This document shows, one piece after another, positions 16,695-25,494 of a stretch of 64,000 nucleotides of DNA. Made by a program: the position numbers and the translations under genes. Numbering within the stretch: the stretch's first letter is position 1; each line of letters begins with the position of its first letter. The DNA is taken from contig NZ_JBHEEH010000009.1 of the NCBI RefSeq assembly GCF_041929845.1, forward strand, positions 1-64,000, in the 5' to 3' direction. The DNA comes from Paenochrobactrum pullorum (GTDB lineage Bacteria > Pseudomonadota > Alphaproteobacteria > Rhizobiales > Rhizobiaceae). Below the pieces are notes generated by a model, which saw only the letters and a list, made by a program, of their open reading frames with translations, did no database searches and had not been told where the DNA came from.

Positions 16695-16733
16695 AAAAAT
16701 GGCCTGCACGATCTCATCATGCAGGCCATTTTT
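16695..16733. terminator. Bidirectional terminator, importer operon / nagB
   Basis: 14-bp inverted repeat AAAAATGGCCTGCA / TGCAGGCCATTTTT between the convergent ATPase and nagB genes, with A and T tracts on both sides. Confidence 0.88.
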
Positions 16734-16756
16734 ATTATCGTTAATATAAATAAGGA

Positions 16757-17524
16757 TTATTTCCCATCCGGATGCACATACTGATAATAATCAGTCAGGC
16801 GCAGTTTAGCGGCCGCTTCACGGTCGGTGATGATGGTTGCATGGCGGTGGAATTGTAGCGCCGATGCTGGGCAAACAGCAGAAACAGGGCCTTCAACCAT
16901 ATCAGCGACTGCTTGCGCTTTATCGGCACCGGTTGCAATCAGCAAGCACTTACGTGCATCCAAAATTGTACCGATACCCATGGTCAGTGCGAAACGAGGT
17001 GTTTCTTCGCCTTCGGGGAAATATTGGCGATTGGCAGCGCGTGTGTTCTCCGTCAGCGTTTTTACGCGTGTGCGAGAGGTAAGCGATGAGGATGGCTCGT
17101 TAAAACCGATATGGCCGTTTTTGCCGATTCCCAATAATTGCAGTGAAATGCCACCGGCAGCAGCGATTTCTGCTTCATAGCGATCGGCTTCCGCGTCAAC
17201 ATTATCGGGTAAACCATGTGGTAGATGCGTGCGGGATTGGTCGATATCAATGTGCCGGAAGAGAATGTCACGCATATAAGTGTGATATGAACATGGGTGT
17301 TCCGGCGGGATACCGATATATTCATCAAGATTGAAAGTTGTCACATCGGCAAAGGATATTTTGCCTGCTTGATAAGCACTGACGAGCTGTTCATATAAAG
17401 GCACCATGGTGCCACCAGTGGCAAGGCCGAGAACGGCTTTTGGCTGCGCATGAACGTGATCAATAATAATACCTTTGGCGCGCTCGATCGCTGCATCGCG
17501 ATCAGGACAAATGAGAACTTTCAC
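16757..17524 (-). CDS. nagB: Glucosamine-6-phosphate deaminase NagB
   Basis: Converts glucosamine-6-phosphate to fructose-6-phosphate and ammonia. Family landmarks: GLATGGTMVPLY near residue 35, FNLDEYIGIPPEHPCSYHTYM near 64-84 with catalytic Asp/Glu, and GIGKNGHIGFNEP near 127. 255 residues is normal. It stands alone, about 26 kb from nagA (43709), with which it completes the aminosugar recycling route of this window. Confidence 0.95.
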   Translation of the reverse strand: MKVLICPDRDAAIERAKGIIIDHVHAQPKAVLGLATGGTMVPLYEQLVSAYQAGKISFADVTTFNLDEYIGIPPEHPCSYHTYMRDILFRHIDIDQSRTHLPHGLPDNVDAEADRYEAEIAAAGGISLQLLGIGKNGHIGFNEPSSSLTSRTRVKTLTENTRAANRQYFPEGEETPRFALTMGIGTILDARKCLLIATGADKAQAVADMVEGPVSAVCPASALQFHRHATIITDREAAAKLRLTDYYQYVHPDGK

Positions 17525-17845
17525 GTCTAACTTCTTTCTGTATCTAAAGCACCAAGGCTTGCATTATCATGTGTAAAAAAAGCGATTAACCAGAAGGCTC
17601 ATCGCTGTATCATTGGTAACAGAATTATTGCTGCCAGACAGTTTTTGCAAGCCGTTATATTGCATGTTGTTTTTAACACAACGTCTCTGTTCGCTGATAG
17701 GATATAGCAAGATCTTATGATTTTAAAACGATTTAATTTTCAACTTGCCGGCCTGTTAGTTTATTCTCAAGTGGCTGATTTGCTTGCGTCTGCTTTATGC
17801 TAGCTTTTGCTTATTTAAAGCTTTGATTGTTGCAGGAGAAATATC
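17525..17845. promoter_or_regulatory. Divergent promoter region nagB / yggS-like
   Basis: 321 nt, AT-rich, no credible gene. Contains an inverted repeat AGCGAT-N14-ATCGCT at 17581-17606 close to nagB and a weaker GTTGT/ACAAC dyad near 17668. I found no copy of the mur or nagA dyads described elsewhere in the window. Confidence 0.35.
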
Positions 17846-18703
17846 ATGTTTGCGACTTCTGAACGTCCTGATCAATTGGCGGAGATGGCGAATGTGCATG
17901 ATCAGAAGACATTGTCGCAAGCTGATATAGACCGTTTTGGTCATGATCCGAAATCATCCTTTGCCGCTAATTTGTTCAACGTCCAAGAACGGATGGCAGC
18001 TGCCTGCCTGCGTAGCGGGCGCAACATTGATGATGTGCGCCTTTTACCGGTGACGAAAACGGTTCCGGCGAATGTTCTGCGACTTGCTTATGCCGCCGGT
18101 ATTCATGATTTTAGCGAGAATAAACTGCAGGAAGCGCGTGATAAACAGGCAGTTTTAAGTGATCTTGCAATCAATTGGAGCATTATTGGGCATTTACAGA
18201 CCAATAAGGTGAAATATCTGGTGCGCTTGGCATCGGAATTTCATGCACTTGATAGTTTTCGCTTGGCTGAAGAACTCAATCGCCGGCTTGAAAATATGGG
18301 GCGGGATTTGGATGTTTTTGTTCAGGTCAATACGTCTGGAGAGCAAAGCAAATATGGCCTGCATCCTGATGATCTCACGGCTTTCGTAGAGCGTCTATCT
18401 GATTATCCTCGTCTTAAGCCGCAAGGACTGATGACTTTAGCAATTTTTAGTCAGGATCAGGAGCGTGTACGGCAATGTTTTCGTTTGCTGCGACGTTTGC
18501 GCGATGAAGCGATAAAGGTTCATTCCGGTCTCAGCCAGCTTTCGATGGGGATGTCGGGCGACTATGAAATCGCTATTGAAGAAGGTGCGACAGTTGTACG
18601 GGTAGGGCAGGCAATATTTGGTGCCAGACCCACAGCGGATGCTTTTTATTGGCCGGGATTTGCACCTTACAATGCGGAAGAGTCCAGCACGAATGAAAAT
18701 TAA
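17846..18703 (+). CDS. YggS family PLP-binding protein
   Basis: Single-domain alanine-racemase-like TIM-barrel protein of the YggS/PROSC family, which helps balance pyridoxal phosphate and amino-acid pools. The PLP lysine is Lys71 in LLPVTKTVP; other marks are FSENKLQEA, WSIIGHLQTNKVKYL, QVNTSGEQSKYG and LSMGMSGDYEIAIEEGATVVRVG. The family usually starts near residue 39 here, so this copy has a hydrophilic N-terminal extension of about 38 residues. The start at ATG 17846 is supported by AGGAG nearby. Confidence 0.9.
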   Translation: MFATSERPDQLAEMANVHDQKTLSQADIDRFGHDPKSSFAANLFNVQERMAAACLRSGRNIDDVRLLPVTKTVPANVLRLAYAAGIHDFSENKLQEARDKQAVLSDLAINWSIIGHLQTNKVKYLVRLASEFHALDSFRLAEELNRRLENMGRDLDVFVQVNTSGEQSKYGLHPDDLTAFVERLSDYPRLKPQGLMTLAIFSQDQERVRQCFRLLRRLRDEAIKVHSGLSQLSMGMSGDYEIAIEEGATVVRVGQAIFGARPTADAFYWPGFAPYNAEESSTNEN

Positions 18704-18863
18704 GTGACAAAGTTTCCGGATTAAAATTTTGTTGGTCATATAGGTGAAACTATTGCATTTATTTTATTATTTCATAATGATTTCATCAAATAAGATAAGA
18801 TTGAAAAGCTGATATAATTGTGTAGTCCTGTTAAATGTAAAATATTTATAACGTGACAGGAGT

Positions 18864-18884
18864 CCCCGTTTCATCATGACGGGG
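18864..18884 (+). other. Hairpin next to the amidohydrolase start
   Basis: CCCCGT-N9-ACGGGG. Its 3' arm holds the GGGG that is the best ribosome binding site 8 nt before ATG 18893, so folding could limit translation. Confidence 0.35.
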
Positions 18885-18892
18885 TGGAGAGC

Positions 18893-20095
18893 ATGACCCA
18901 GCCAGATAATTTTGCCCGCATCACTGATTTGGAACCACAACGGACAGCGTTAGAAGATATTCGCCATCATTTGCATGCCAATCCGGAGCTTTCTTTTGAA
19001 GAAGAGAAAACTGCGGCTTATGTGGCTGATAAACTGGAAAGCTGGGGCTATGAAGTTACCCGAAATATTGGCGGACACGGTGTTGTCGGTTGCTTGACCG
19101 TCGGTACCGGCGGACGCAATATTGCTATCCGTGCCGACATGGATGCTTTGCCGATTTTGGAAAAAACCGGTCTTGCCTATGCAAGCCAGATTGATGGCAA
19201 GATGCATGCTTGCGGCCATGATGGCCATACAACCATGTTGCTGGGCGCGGCACAATATCTGGCGCGCACCAAGAATTTCATAGGCACGGTGACTTTGATT
19301 TTCCAACCGGCAGAAGAAGCCGGTGAGGGGAGCGGCGCGCAAGCGATGATTGCCGATGGTTTGTTCGAGCGCTTTCCGGTGGATGCAATTTTCGGACTTC
19401 ACAACCATCCGGGCATTCCGGAAGGAACTGTGTTGACGCGTTCAGGGCCTATTATGGCCGCTTCAGATACAGCGCTGATCCGTGTGATTGGCAAAGGTGG
19501 CCATGCTTCGCGCCCACATCTGACAGTTGATCCGATTATGGTCGCTTCCAGTCTGGTTATGGCTTTGCAAACCGTTGTTTCCCGCAATATCGATCCGACG
19601 GAAACGGCGGTGATTACGGTTGGCAGTATTCATGGCGGCGAAGCTTCCAATGTTATTTCAGAACATGTGGATATGGCAATCAGTATCCGTTCTTTCTCGC
19701 CCGTCATCAGGGAATTATTGCAAAAGCGTGTTTGCGAACTGACCGAACAGCATGTTGCGGCCTATGGTGCGAGTGCGGAAATTAAATATCAGTTAGGCTA
19801 TCCGGTGGTGGTCAATTCCTATGACGAAACGATATTTGCCACTGAAGTTGCGAGTGAATTGATTGGGGAGAGTAATGTTTCTACCTGTCCTCTTCTTCCG
19901 GGCAGTGAGGACTTTGCTTACTTTCTGCAACATAAACCGGGTAGTTTTTTGCGCCTTGGCAATGGTTTGAATTCTGCGGTTTTACATAATCCGAAATATA
20001 ATTTTAACGACGAAAATCTGACTATTGGTGCAGCTCTTTGGGCACGGTTGGCCGAACGCTATCTTGCTGCCGGGGGCAATGGCTCGCAAAGCTAA
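18893..20095 (+). CDS. M20D amidohydrolase (hippurate hydrolase-like)
   Basis: 400-residue metallo-amidohydrolase of the hippurate hydrolase / N-acyl-amino acid hydrolase group. Metal ligands lie in HACGHDGHTTMLLG (near 105), PAEEAGEGSGA and GLHNHPGIPEGT; GHASRPHLTVDP marks the dimerisation domain and LPGSEDFAYF the C-terminal ligand. Likely removes an acyl group from an amino acid in the cytoplasm; the exact substrate is unknown. GTG 18884 is an alternative start. It is monocistronic with its own terminator. Confidence 0.88.
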   Translation: MTQPDNFARITDLEPQRTALEDIRHHLHANPELSFEEEKTAAYVADKLESWGYEVTRNIGGHGVVGCLTVGTGGRNIAIRADMDALPILEKTGLAYASQIDGKMHACGHDGHTTMLLGAAQYLARTKNFIGTVTLIFQPAEEAGEGSGAQAMIADGLFERFPVDAIFGLHNHPGIPEGTVLTRSGPIMAASDTALIRVIGKGGHASRPHLTVDPIMVASSLVMALQTVVSRNIDPTETAVITVGSIHGGEASNVISEHVDMAISIRSFSPVIRELLQKRVCELTEQHVAAYGASAEIKYQLGYPVVVNSYDETIFATEVASELIGESNVSTCPLLPGSEDFAYFLQHKPGSFLRLGNGLNSAVLHNPKYNFNDENLTIGAALWARLAERYLAAGGNGSQS

Positions 20096-20122
20096 GTCAT
20101 TTTTGCCGATCAAGTTTCAGGG

Positions 20123-20154
20123 ATACCGCATGTTGAAAAAAATGCGGTATTTTT
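20123..20154 (+). terminator. Terminator after M20D gene
   Basis: Stem ATACCGCAT / ATGCGGTAT with a 10-nt loop, followed by TTTTG. Confidence 0.82.
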
Positions 20155-20351
20155 GTCTCACCGCTTCCAAAAAACAATCTGGTGCAGAAAGTTCTTAATT
20201 CGCTCATCAGGCAGATATAACTCGGTCTCTAAGGCAATAATGTTTTATATGGATACACAAAGTTTGTGACTTGATTTATCACATGATCTGTATCAATTGC
20301 CTTGTAATATAGCGTTCATTTTTCAGGCATAATGCCTGTTTAGAGGTTTAA

Positions 20352-21647
20352 ATGTCTGCGCAAGTGATTGCGATGATACTCGCTCCCGTCTTAGGCTTGT
20401 TCATTGTCAGCATTGGCAATGGTTTTTTGTCCTCACTGACAACCTTGCGTCTGGATAGTGCAGGCGTATCGGAGACGATGATCGGCTTCGTTTCGTCCTC
20501 TTATTTTATTGGTCTGACAGTCGGTGCTATTTTCCATGATCGATTGATTGCGCGTATTGGCCATATTCGTGCTTATAGCAGCTTTGCCTCTCTAATTACC
20601 GTAACTGTTTTGTTGCAAGGCATGTATTTCGATGTCTGGTTTTGGTTGAGCTTGCGTTTTCTTTATGGCTGGGCGGCGATTGGTATTTTTCTGGTCATTG
20701 AAAGTTGGCTATTATTGGCGGCTGATCAAAAAATTCGCGGGCGTATTCTCGCGCTCTACATGATCGCTTTATATGGCTCTGGTATGCTTGGTCAGATCGC
20801 GCTTGGAACTGTCGATGCTATGGGTGCGGTTATTCCCTTTATGGCGGCAGCCATTCTTGCGTCACTTTCCGTTTTGCCGATTGTGATCTTGCCGAAAGTA
20901 ACGCCGGTTGTTGAGCGTGTCGAGGCACTCAATCCCTTTGATTTGCTACGTATGACGCCCAGTGGCGTGATTGGTTGCTTTGGTTCGGGTATTGCCATTG
21001 CTGCTGTATATTCATTGCTGCCACTTTACTTGCAGCGTACTGGGCGTGACATCAGTGAAGTGGGTACAATGATGGCGAGCGTCATTTTTGGTGCAATGGT
21101 TTTGCAATATCCGGTCGGTCGCTGGTCTGACAGGCAGGATCGCCGCATTGTGCTGATAACGCTGAGCATTGCCTGTGTGGTGCTTTCAGCGCTGGTGATT
21201 ACATTGCCCCAGGCTTCGCCATTATTGATCGTGGTGTTCTTTCTGCTGGGTGGCGCTATTTTTGCCATCTATCCGGTTGCCGTTAGTTTTGCGGCCGACA
21301 GTACTTCATCTGACGCATTGGTGCGTATGATCCAAGGTTTGTTATTGATCAATTCAGTCGGCTCGGCAATCAGTCCTGTGATTATTTCTCCGGTAATGGC
21401 ACTGATGGGGCCGCTTGGGCTCTTCTGGTCGTTAAGTCTTCTCAATCTTTTGATGGTTGGCTTCTTTATGTGGCGACGTGGTGCGCGTCCGGAGTCTACG
21501 CCGGCGGCACCTTTTGCACCGGCAACACCTTATTCACCCGTTGGTGCGGAACTACGTGTTACGGATGAAATGATACAAGGTGCGGTTGAAAACGAAAAAA
21601 ATGATGCTGTTAATGTCGTCCTGCCTGAGGCTGAGCAAAATAACTAA
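20352..21647 (+). CDS. MFS transporter, YcaD-like
   Basis: 431-residue major facilitator protein with about 12 hydrophobic segments. The order of motifs matches YcaD-type carriers: GFVSSSYFIGLTVGAIFHDRLIARIGHIRAY between helices 2 and 3 (written here in two parts, GFVSSSYFIG and RIGHIRAY), WLLLAADQKIRGRILALYM, and LQYPVGRWSDRQDRR. The substrate of YcaD is not known. The hydrophilic C-terminal tail of about 50 residues is Ala/Pro-rich. AGAGG at 20342-20346 supports ATG 20352. Confidence 0.85.
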   Translation: MSAQVIAMILAPVLGLFIVSIGNGFLSSLTTLRLDSAGVSETMIGFVSSSYFIGLTVGAIFHDRLIARIGHIRAYSSFASLITVTVLLQGMYFDVWFWLSLRFLYGWAAIGIFLVIESWLLLAADQKIRGRILALYMIALYGSGMLGQIALGTVDAMGAVIPFMAAAILASLSVLPIVILPKVTPVVERVEALNPFDLLRMTPSGVIGCFGSGIAIAAVYSLLPLYLQRTGRDISEVGTMMASVIFGAMVLQYPVGRWSDRQDRRIVLITLSIACVVLSALVITLPQASPLLIVVFFLLGGAIFAIYPVAVSFAADSTSSDALVRMIQGLLLINSVGSAISPVIISPVMALMGPLGLFWSLSLLNLLMVGFFMWRRGARPESTPAAPFAPATPYSPVGAELRVTDEMIQGAVENEKNDAVNVVLPEAEQNN

Positions 21648-21727
21648 TCTATGAATTGAGGCGAGCATAATTATTTGTATTGTCTTGTTAGCTGCAAATA
21701 TTCTTATTCTTATTCTTAGCTTACGGT

Positions 21728-21779
21728 CTGTCGTTTCAAATGCGCAGTAAACGCATTGAAGCGACAGGTTTAATTTTTA
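21728..21779 (+). terminator. Probable terminator after MFS gene
   Basis: Long imperfect hairpin CTGTCG-T-TTCA-A-ATGCG / CGCATTGAA-G-CGACAG followed by GTTTAATTTTT. Confidence 0.6.
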
Positions 21780-21881
21780 TAATTTAAGCAATTGTGCAGA
21801 CTCAACAGTAGTGTCTAAATAGCAGTGGCTGCTGATCATAATATTCATTTTAAAGTGCAGCCATCAATGGGAGGAGTTACC

Positions 21882-23066
21882 ATGTTCAAGATGAAGTCTG
21901 CACTTTTAAGTGCAGTCTATGGAGCTATTTTGGTGAGTACTTTTTCTGCTGCCGTCGCACAAGAAAAACCGCGTGCACGTGATTTAGGCATACCGTTTAC
22001 AGGTGAAACAGGCCCTAATAATGCAATTACTGATGTAGAAGGCGTAACCGTTGGTTATTCCACAATTATTGAAGGTGAAGGCAAAATTGAGGTTGGCAAA
22101 GGGCCTGTTCGTACCGGTGTGACCGCGATTTTACCGCGTGGTAAAAGCTTCAATCCGGTTTTTTCCGGGTGGTATTCGCTCAACGGTAATGGCGAAATGA
22201 CCGGTACAACATGGGTGGAGGAAAGTGGTTTTCTTGAAGGCCCGATTACCATCACCAATACGCATAGTGTCGGTGTTGTGCGCGATTCTGTCGTCTCATG
22301 GCTTGCGGACAACGATCTGACAGGGCCGCATTTCAGAGATCTCTATTGGTTGTTGCCGGTCGTTGCCGAAACTTGGGATGGAATTCTTAACGATATTAAC
22401 GGCATGCATGTCAAAAAAGAACATGTTTATGCAGCTCTCGATAATGCGATCGGCGGCAAGATTGCAGAAGGCAATGTCGGTGGCGGTACTGGTATGAACC
22501 TATTTAATTTTAAAGGTGGTACCGGTACATCATCACGTAAATTAAGTGATGAGCAGGGCGGTTATACGGTTGGCGTGCTGGTGCAGGGCAATTTTGGTTC
22601 GCGCAAAGATTTGTTGATCGCAGGTGTTCCGGTTGGTCAGGAAATCACCGATATGATGCCGGATACATCATGGACGCGTGAAGAGGCAGGCTCGATTATT
22701 GTCGTGGTTGCAACGGATGCGCCATTGTTGCCACAGCAGTTGAAGCGTCTGGCGCGTCGTGTGCCGATTGGTATCGGCCGTGTTGGTGGTTTCGGCGGCA
22801 ATGGCAGTGGTGATATTTTCATCAGCTTCTCAACCGGTAACCCGCAAGCTTATAGCCGTGAAGAAAATACCAAGCTTGAGATGGTATCAAACAACAAGAT
22901 GGATCCGCTTATTCAGGCAGCTGCTTTGGCAACCGAAGAAGCAATTGTGAATGCTATGATTGCAGCGGAAACGATGAAAGGACGCGATGACAATGTGTCT
23001 TTCGCGATCCCGCATGATCGTTTGGTCGAGGTGATGAAAAAATATAATCGCCTTGACGCCAAATAA
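21882..23066 (+). CDS. Periplasmic P1 family (DmpA-type) aminopeptidase
   Basis: 394 residues from ATG 21882, preceded by GGGAGGAG. A Sec signal peptide (KSALLSAVYGAILVSTFSAAVAQ) places it in the periplasm. The mature part is a DmpA/peptidase family S58 (P1) Ntn-hydrolase: RARDLGIPFTGETGPNNAITDV at the start, TITNTHSVGVVRD, GNVGGGTGMNLF, and the self-processing nucleophile region GGNGSGDIFISFS where the family cleaves before Ser. Such enzymes release N-terminal D- or L-amino acids or beta-peptides. The longer frame from GTG 21825 would hide the signal peptide. It lies upstream of the hut genes but has its own terminator. Confidence 0.9.
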   Translation: MFKMKSALLSAVYGAILVSTFSAAVAQEKPRARDLGIPFTGETGPNNAITDVEGVTVGYSTIIEGEGKIEVGKGPVRTGVTAILPRGKSFNPVFSGWYSLNGNGEMTGTTWVEESGFLEGPITITNTHSVGVVRDSVVSWLADNDLTGPHFRDLYWLLPVVAETWDGILNDINGMHVKKEHVYAALDNAIGGKIAEGNVGGGTGMNLFNFKGGTGTSSRKLSDEQGGYTVGVLVQGNFGSRKDLLIAGVPVGQEITDMMPDTSWTREEAGSIIVVVATDAPLLPQQLKRLARRVPIGIGRVGGFGGNGSGDIFISFSTGNPQAYSREENTKLEMVSNNKMDPLIQAAALATEEAIVNAMIAAETMKGRDDNVSFAIPHDRLVEVMKKYNRLDAK

Positions 23067-23080
23067 TGGTCGTTAAGTTG

Positions 23081-23105
23081 AAAGCGGTCTTTACGGCCGC
23101 TTTTT
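23081..23105 (+). terminator. Terminator after the P1 peptidase gene
   Basis: Stem AAAGCGG / CCGCTTT with a 9-nt loop, followed by a T run. Confidence 0.82.
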
Positions 23106-23175
23106 CTATATCCGATGTCTCTTGCATCAATCATAAAAGTCTATACAAAAAGGAAATGATCATCTTTTGATGCGA

Positions 23176-23181
23176 TATAAT
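23176..23181 (+). promoter_or_regulatory. Possible -10 element for hutC
   Basis: A perfect TATAAT 61 nt before the hutC start. The expected -35 position reads GGAAAT, which is weak, so activity is uncertain. Confidence 0.3.
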
Positions 23182-23242
23182 GCAAGGTGATTTTATTTTG
23201 TGTGGGAAGTCAGCATTTTGCTGAAAGTGACAAGGGTGCTGT

Positions 23243-23995
23243 TTGAACCAAGAAAATAATGCTCCGGTCAGTCTTTCTGAGCAAATTCAAAAAGATATCG
23301 AAGATAATATCATCAACGGACATTGGGCGCCGGGTGACAAAATTCCAAGTGAAAGCGATTTCATGGAGCAATATCAATGCTCCCGCATGACGGTTAATCG
23401 TGTTTTATCGCGCCTCGCTGAACGTGGATTGATTAATCGTCGCCGCAAAGCTGGATCTTTTGTTTCTGCGCCGCAAGCCGATAGCGTGATGTTTATGCAA
23501 ATCCGCGACTTTGCCAAAGAGGCGCAGGAAACGGGCCAGCAATATCGGCATGAAATTTTGCTACGCAGAGAAGAGCGCATAGCACCTGCAAAAGCCAAAG
23601 AATTGCAGTTAAAAGCCGATCATATGGTTTTGCGCGTTTTGTGCCTTCATATCGTCAATGAAAAGCCGGAAGCTTATGAAGATCGTATTATTTCTTTGAC
23701 CAAAGTACCGGAAGTAGAGGTTGAGTTTTTTGAAGAAACGCCGCCTGGAACATGGCTGCTTGGCCATATCCCGTGGAATGAGGCCAAGCACACCATTCGC
23801 GCGATCAATGCAGACACAACATTGGCGGGCATTCTTGGTATTGAGGCCAACGCAGCTTGTTTGAAATTGAACCGGCGCACTTGGCATCGCTCGGAATTGA
23901 TTACCGATGTGGATATTATCTATCCCGGTCTCGGACACGAGATTACAGGTGTGTTCACCTCTAATCTCGGTTCCTTCCCGCAAGTCAACTCCTGA
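23243..23995 (+). CDS. hutC: Histidine utilisation repressor HutC (GntR family)
   Basis: 250 residues: GntR winged helix at 10-75 (SEQIQKDIEDNIINGHWAPGD, EQYQCSRMTVNRVLSRLAERGLI) and a UTRA effector domain from about 95. HutC proteins bind TGTA-N2-TACA operators and release DNA with urocanate. The C-terminal stretch RRTWHRSELITDVDIIYPG is characteristic of HutC. Translation starts at TTG 23243 with AAGGG 7 nt upstream. The gene is convergent with hutF, with only 2 nt between the stops, and an operator lies between hutF and hutI. Confidence 0.94.
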   Translation: MNQENNAPVSLSEQIQKDIEDNIINGHWAPGDKIPSESDFMEQYQCSRMTVNRVLSRLAERGLINRRRKAGSFVSAPQADSVMFMQIRDFAKEAQETGQQYRHEILLRREERIAPAKAKELQLKADHMVLRVLCLHIVNEKPEAYEDRIISLTKVPEVEVEFFEETPPGTWLLGHIPWNEAKHTIRAINADTTLAGILGIEANAACLKLNRRTWHRSELITDVDIIYPGLGHEITGVFTSNLGSFPQVNS

Positions 23996-23997
23996 AC

Positions 23998-25365
23998 TTA
24001 GTTCAGCAATTCACGAATTGTCTGCTGGAATGCACGCTCAGCTTCGTCGCGTTTAGCATGGCGGCCATTTTCGACTTGTTTGATACCGTGTACCCAGACA
24101 TCTGACACTTTTGCACGATTTGCAAAAATCCATGCATCAAGAATGGTGTCGCCTTTGGTGTCAGGAAGGCGCGCTGTATCAAGGGAGATAAAATCGGCGG
24201 ACGCACCGGCTTTGAGGCCATCTTCTGCGCGTCCCATTGAGATGTTACCGCCTTTAACCGCGCCATCAAACATGGCTCTGCCGGTAGAGCCTTCATTCTG
24301 TGCCAGCACATTGCGGGCGCGATGTTGCAAGCGTTGCGAATACTCATATTGGCGCAATTCATCACCAATACCAATCAACACATTGGAATCGGAGCCAATG
24401 CCGAATTGACCTTGATGCTCATGAAAACATGTGGCGTTGAAAGTTCCGTCACCCAGATTAGCTTCTGTCACGGGGCAAAGTCCTGCAATTGCGCCTGATT
24501 TTGCAACTGCTGTTGTCTCGGCATTTGTCATATGCGTTGCATGAATAAGGCACCAACGCGAGGAAAGTTTTTGATTTTCCAGCAGCCATTCAACAGGGCG
24601 TTGACCAGACCACATAATGCAATCTTCAACTTCTTTAACTTGCTCGGCGATGTGAATATGCACCGGTGCATCCGGTAATAATTGCGCGGCAAAACTTAAT
24701 TCGTCAGGCGTGACAGCACGCAAACTATGAGGAGCAACGCCTAAAACCGCACCATCGAAACCGGATAATGCTTTCTGACAACCTTCAATAAGTTTGCCAA
24801 AGCTTGCCTCATTGTTGATGAAGCGGCGCTGGCCTTCATTGGGGGCGCTTCCGCCAAAACCGGAATGAGCATAAAACACCGGCAGTAAAGTCAGCCCGAT
24901 GCCGGAAGTTTTTGCAGCATCGATAATCTGATTGGCCATTTCAGCGATATTGTCATAATGGCTGCCGTCGCGGTTGTGGTGGAGATAATGAAACTCGCCA
25001 ACACGGGTGAAGCCAGCCTCAAGCATGTCGATATAAAGCCGCAAAGCAACTGATCGCGCCTGATCCGGCGACATGGTGAGCGCGAACTTATACATGATTT
25101 CGCGCCAGCTCCAGAAACTGTCAGCGGAGCTGCCGCGTTTTTCAGCAAGCCCAGCCATGCCATATTGAAATGCATGGCTATGGATATTCGGCATGCCGCT
25201 CAAAATCACATCATGGCACTCGTCATCGGCTCTAGCGGCAACGCTCTTTTCGAGCGCGCTAATCTTTCTGTCGACAATGGTGATGCGCACATCTTCTGCC
25301 CAGCCGCTCGGTAAAAGCGCTTGTTTGGCATGGATTATTTGCGTGTTTTTTTGCGCTGCCGCCAT
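23998..25365 (-). CDS. hutF: Formimidoylglutamate deiminase HutF
   Basis: Amidohydrolase-fold enzyme that converts N-formimino-L-glutamate to N-formyl-L-glutamate and ammonia. Evidence: metal-binding GMPNIHSHAFQYGMAGL near residue 54-70, SFWSWREIMYKFA, HIHIAEQVKEVEDC, LIHATHMTNAETTAVAKSGA and GIGSDSNVLI with the conserved Asp. 455 residues is normal for HutF. The presence of hutF together with hutG indicates the five-step route that ends in glutamate plus formate. Divergent from hutI across the HutC operator. Confidence 0.95.
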   Translation of the reverse strand: MAAAQKNTQIIHAKQALLPSGWAEDVRITIVDRKISALEKSVAARADDECHDVILSGMPNIHSHAFQYGMAGLAEKRGSSADSFWSWREIMYKFALTMSPDQARSVALRLYIDMLEAGFTRVGEFHYLHHNRDGSHYDNIAEMANQIIDAAKTSGIGLTLLPVFYAHSGFGGSAPNEGQRRFINNEASFGKLIEGCQKALSGFDGAVLGVAPHSLRAVTPDELSFAAQLLPDAPVHIHIAEQVKEVEDCIMWSGQRPVEWLLENQKLSSRWCLIHATHMTNAETTAVAKSGAIAGLCPVTEANLGDGTFNATCFHEHQGQFGIGSDSNVLIGIGDELRQYEYSQRLQHRARNVLAQNEGSTGRAMFDGAVKGGNISMGRAEDGLKAGASADFISLDTARLPDTKGDTILDAWIFANRAKVSDVWVHGIKQVENGRHAKRDEAERAFQQTIRELLN

Positions 25366-25412
25366 AAATCTTAACTCCTCTTGCCGCTTGGTTTTCCCGT
25401 TTGTTTTTCAAC

Positions 25413-25434
25413 AAAATGCATTTTGAAGCATTTT
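25413..25434. repeat. Dyad in the hutF/hutI promoter region
   Basis: Inverted repeat AAAATGC-N8-GCATTTT about 50 nt upstream of hutF. It does not match the HutC motif; role unknown. Confidence 0.35.
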
Positions 25435-25456
25435 TCCTCTTGGCGGCTCGATTATT

Positions 25457-25468
25457 ATGTATATACAT
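25457..25468. promoter_or_regulatory. HutC-type operator
   Basis: Perfect palindrome ATGTATATACAT holding the TGTA-N2-TACA motif described for HutC. It sits 27 nt before the hutI start and 92 nt before hutF, where a bound repressor could block both. Confidence 0.8.
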
Positions 25469-25494
25469 TATATGCAAACAGGGGAAGAGTGAAA

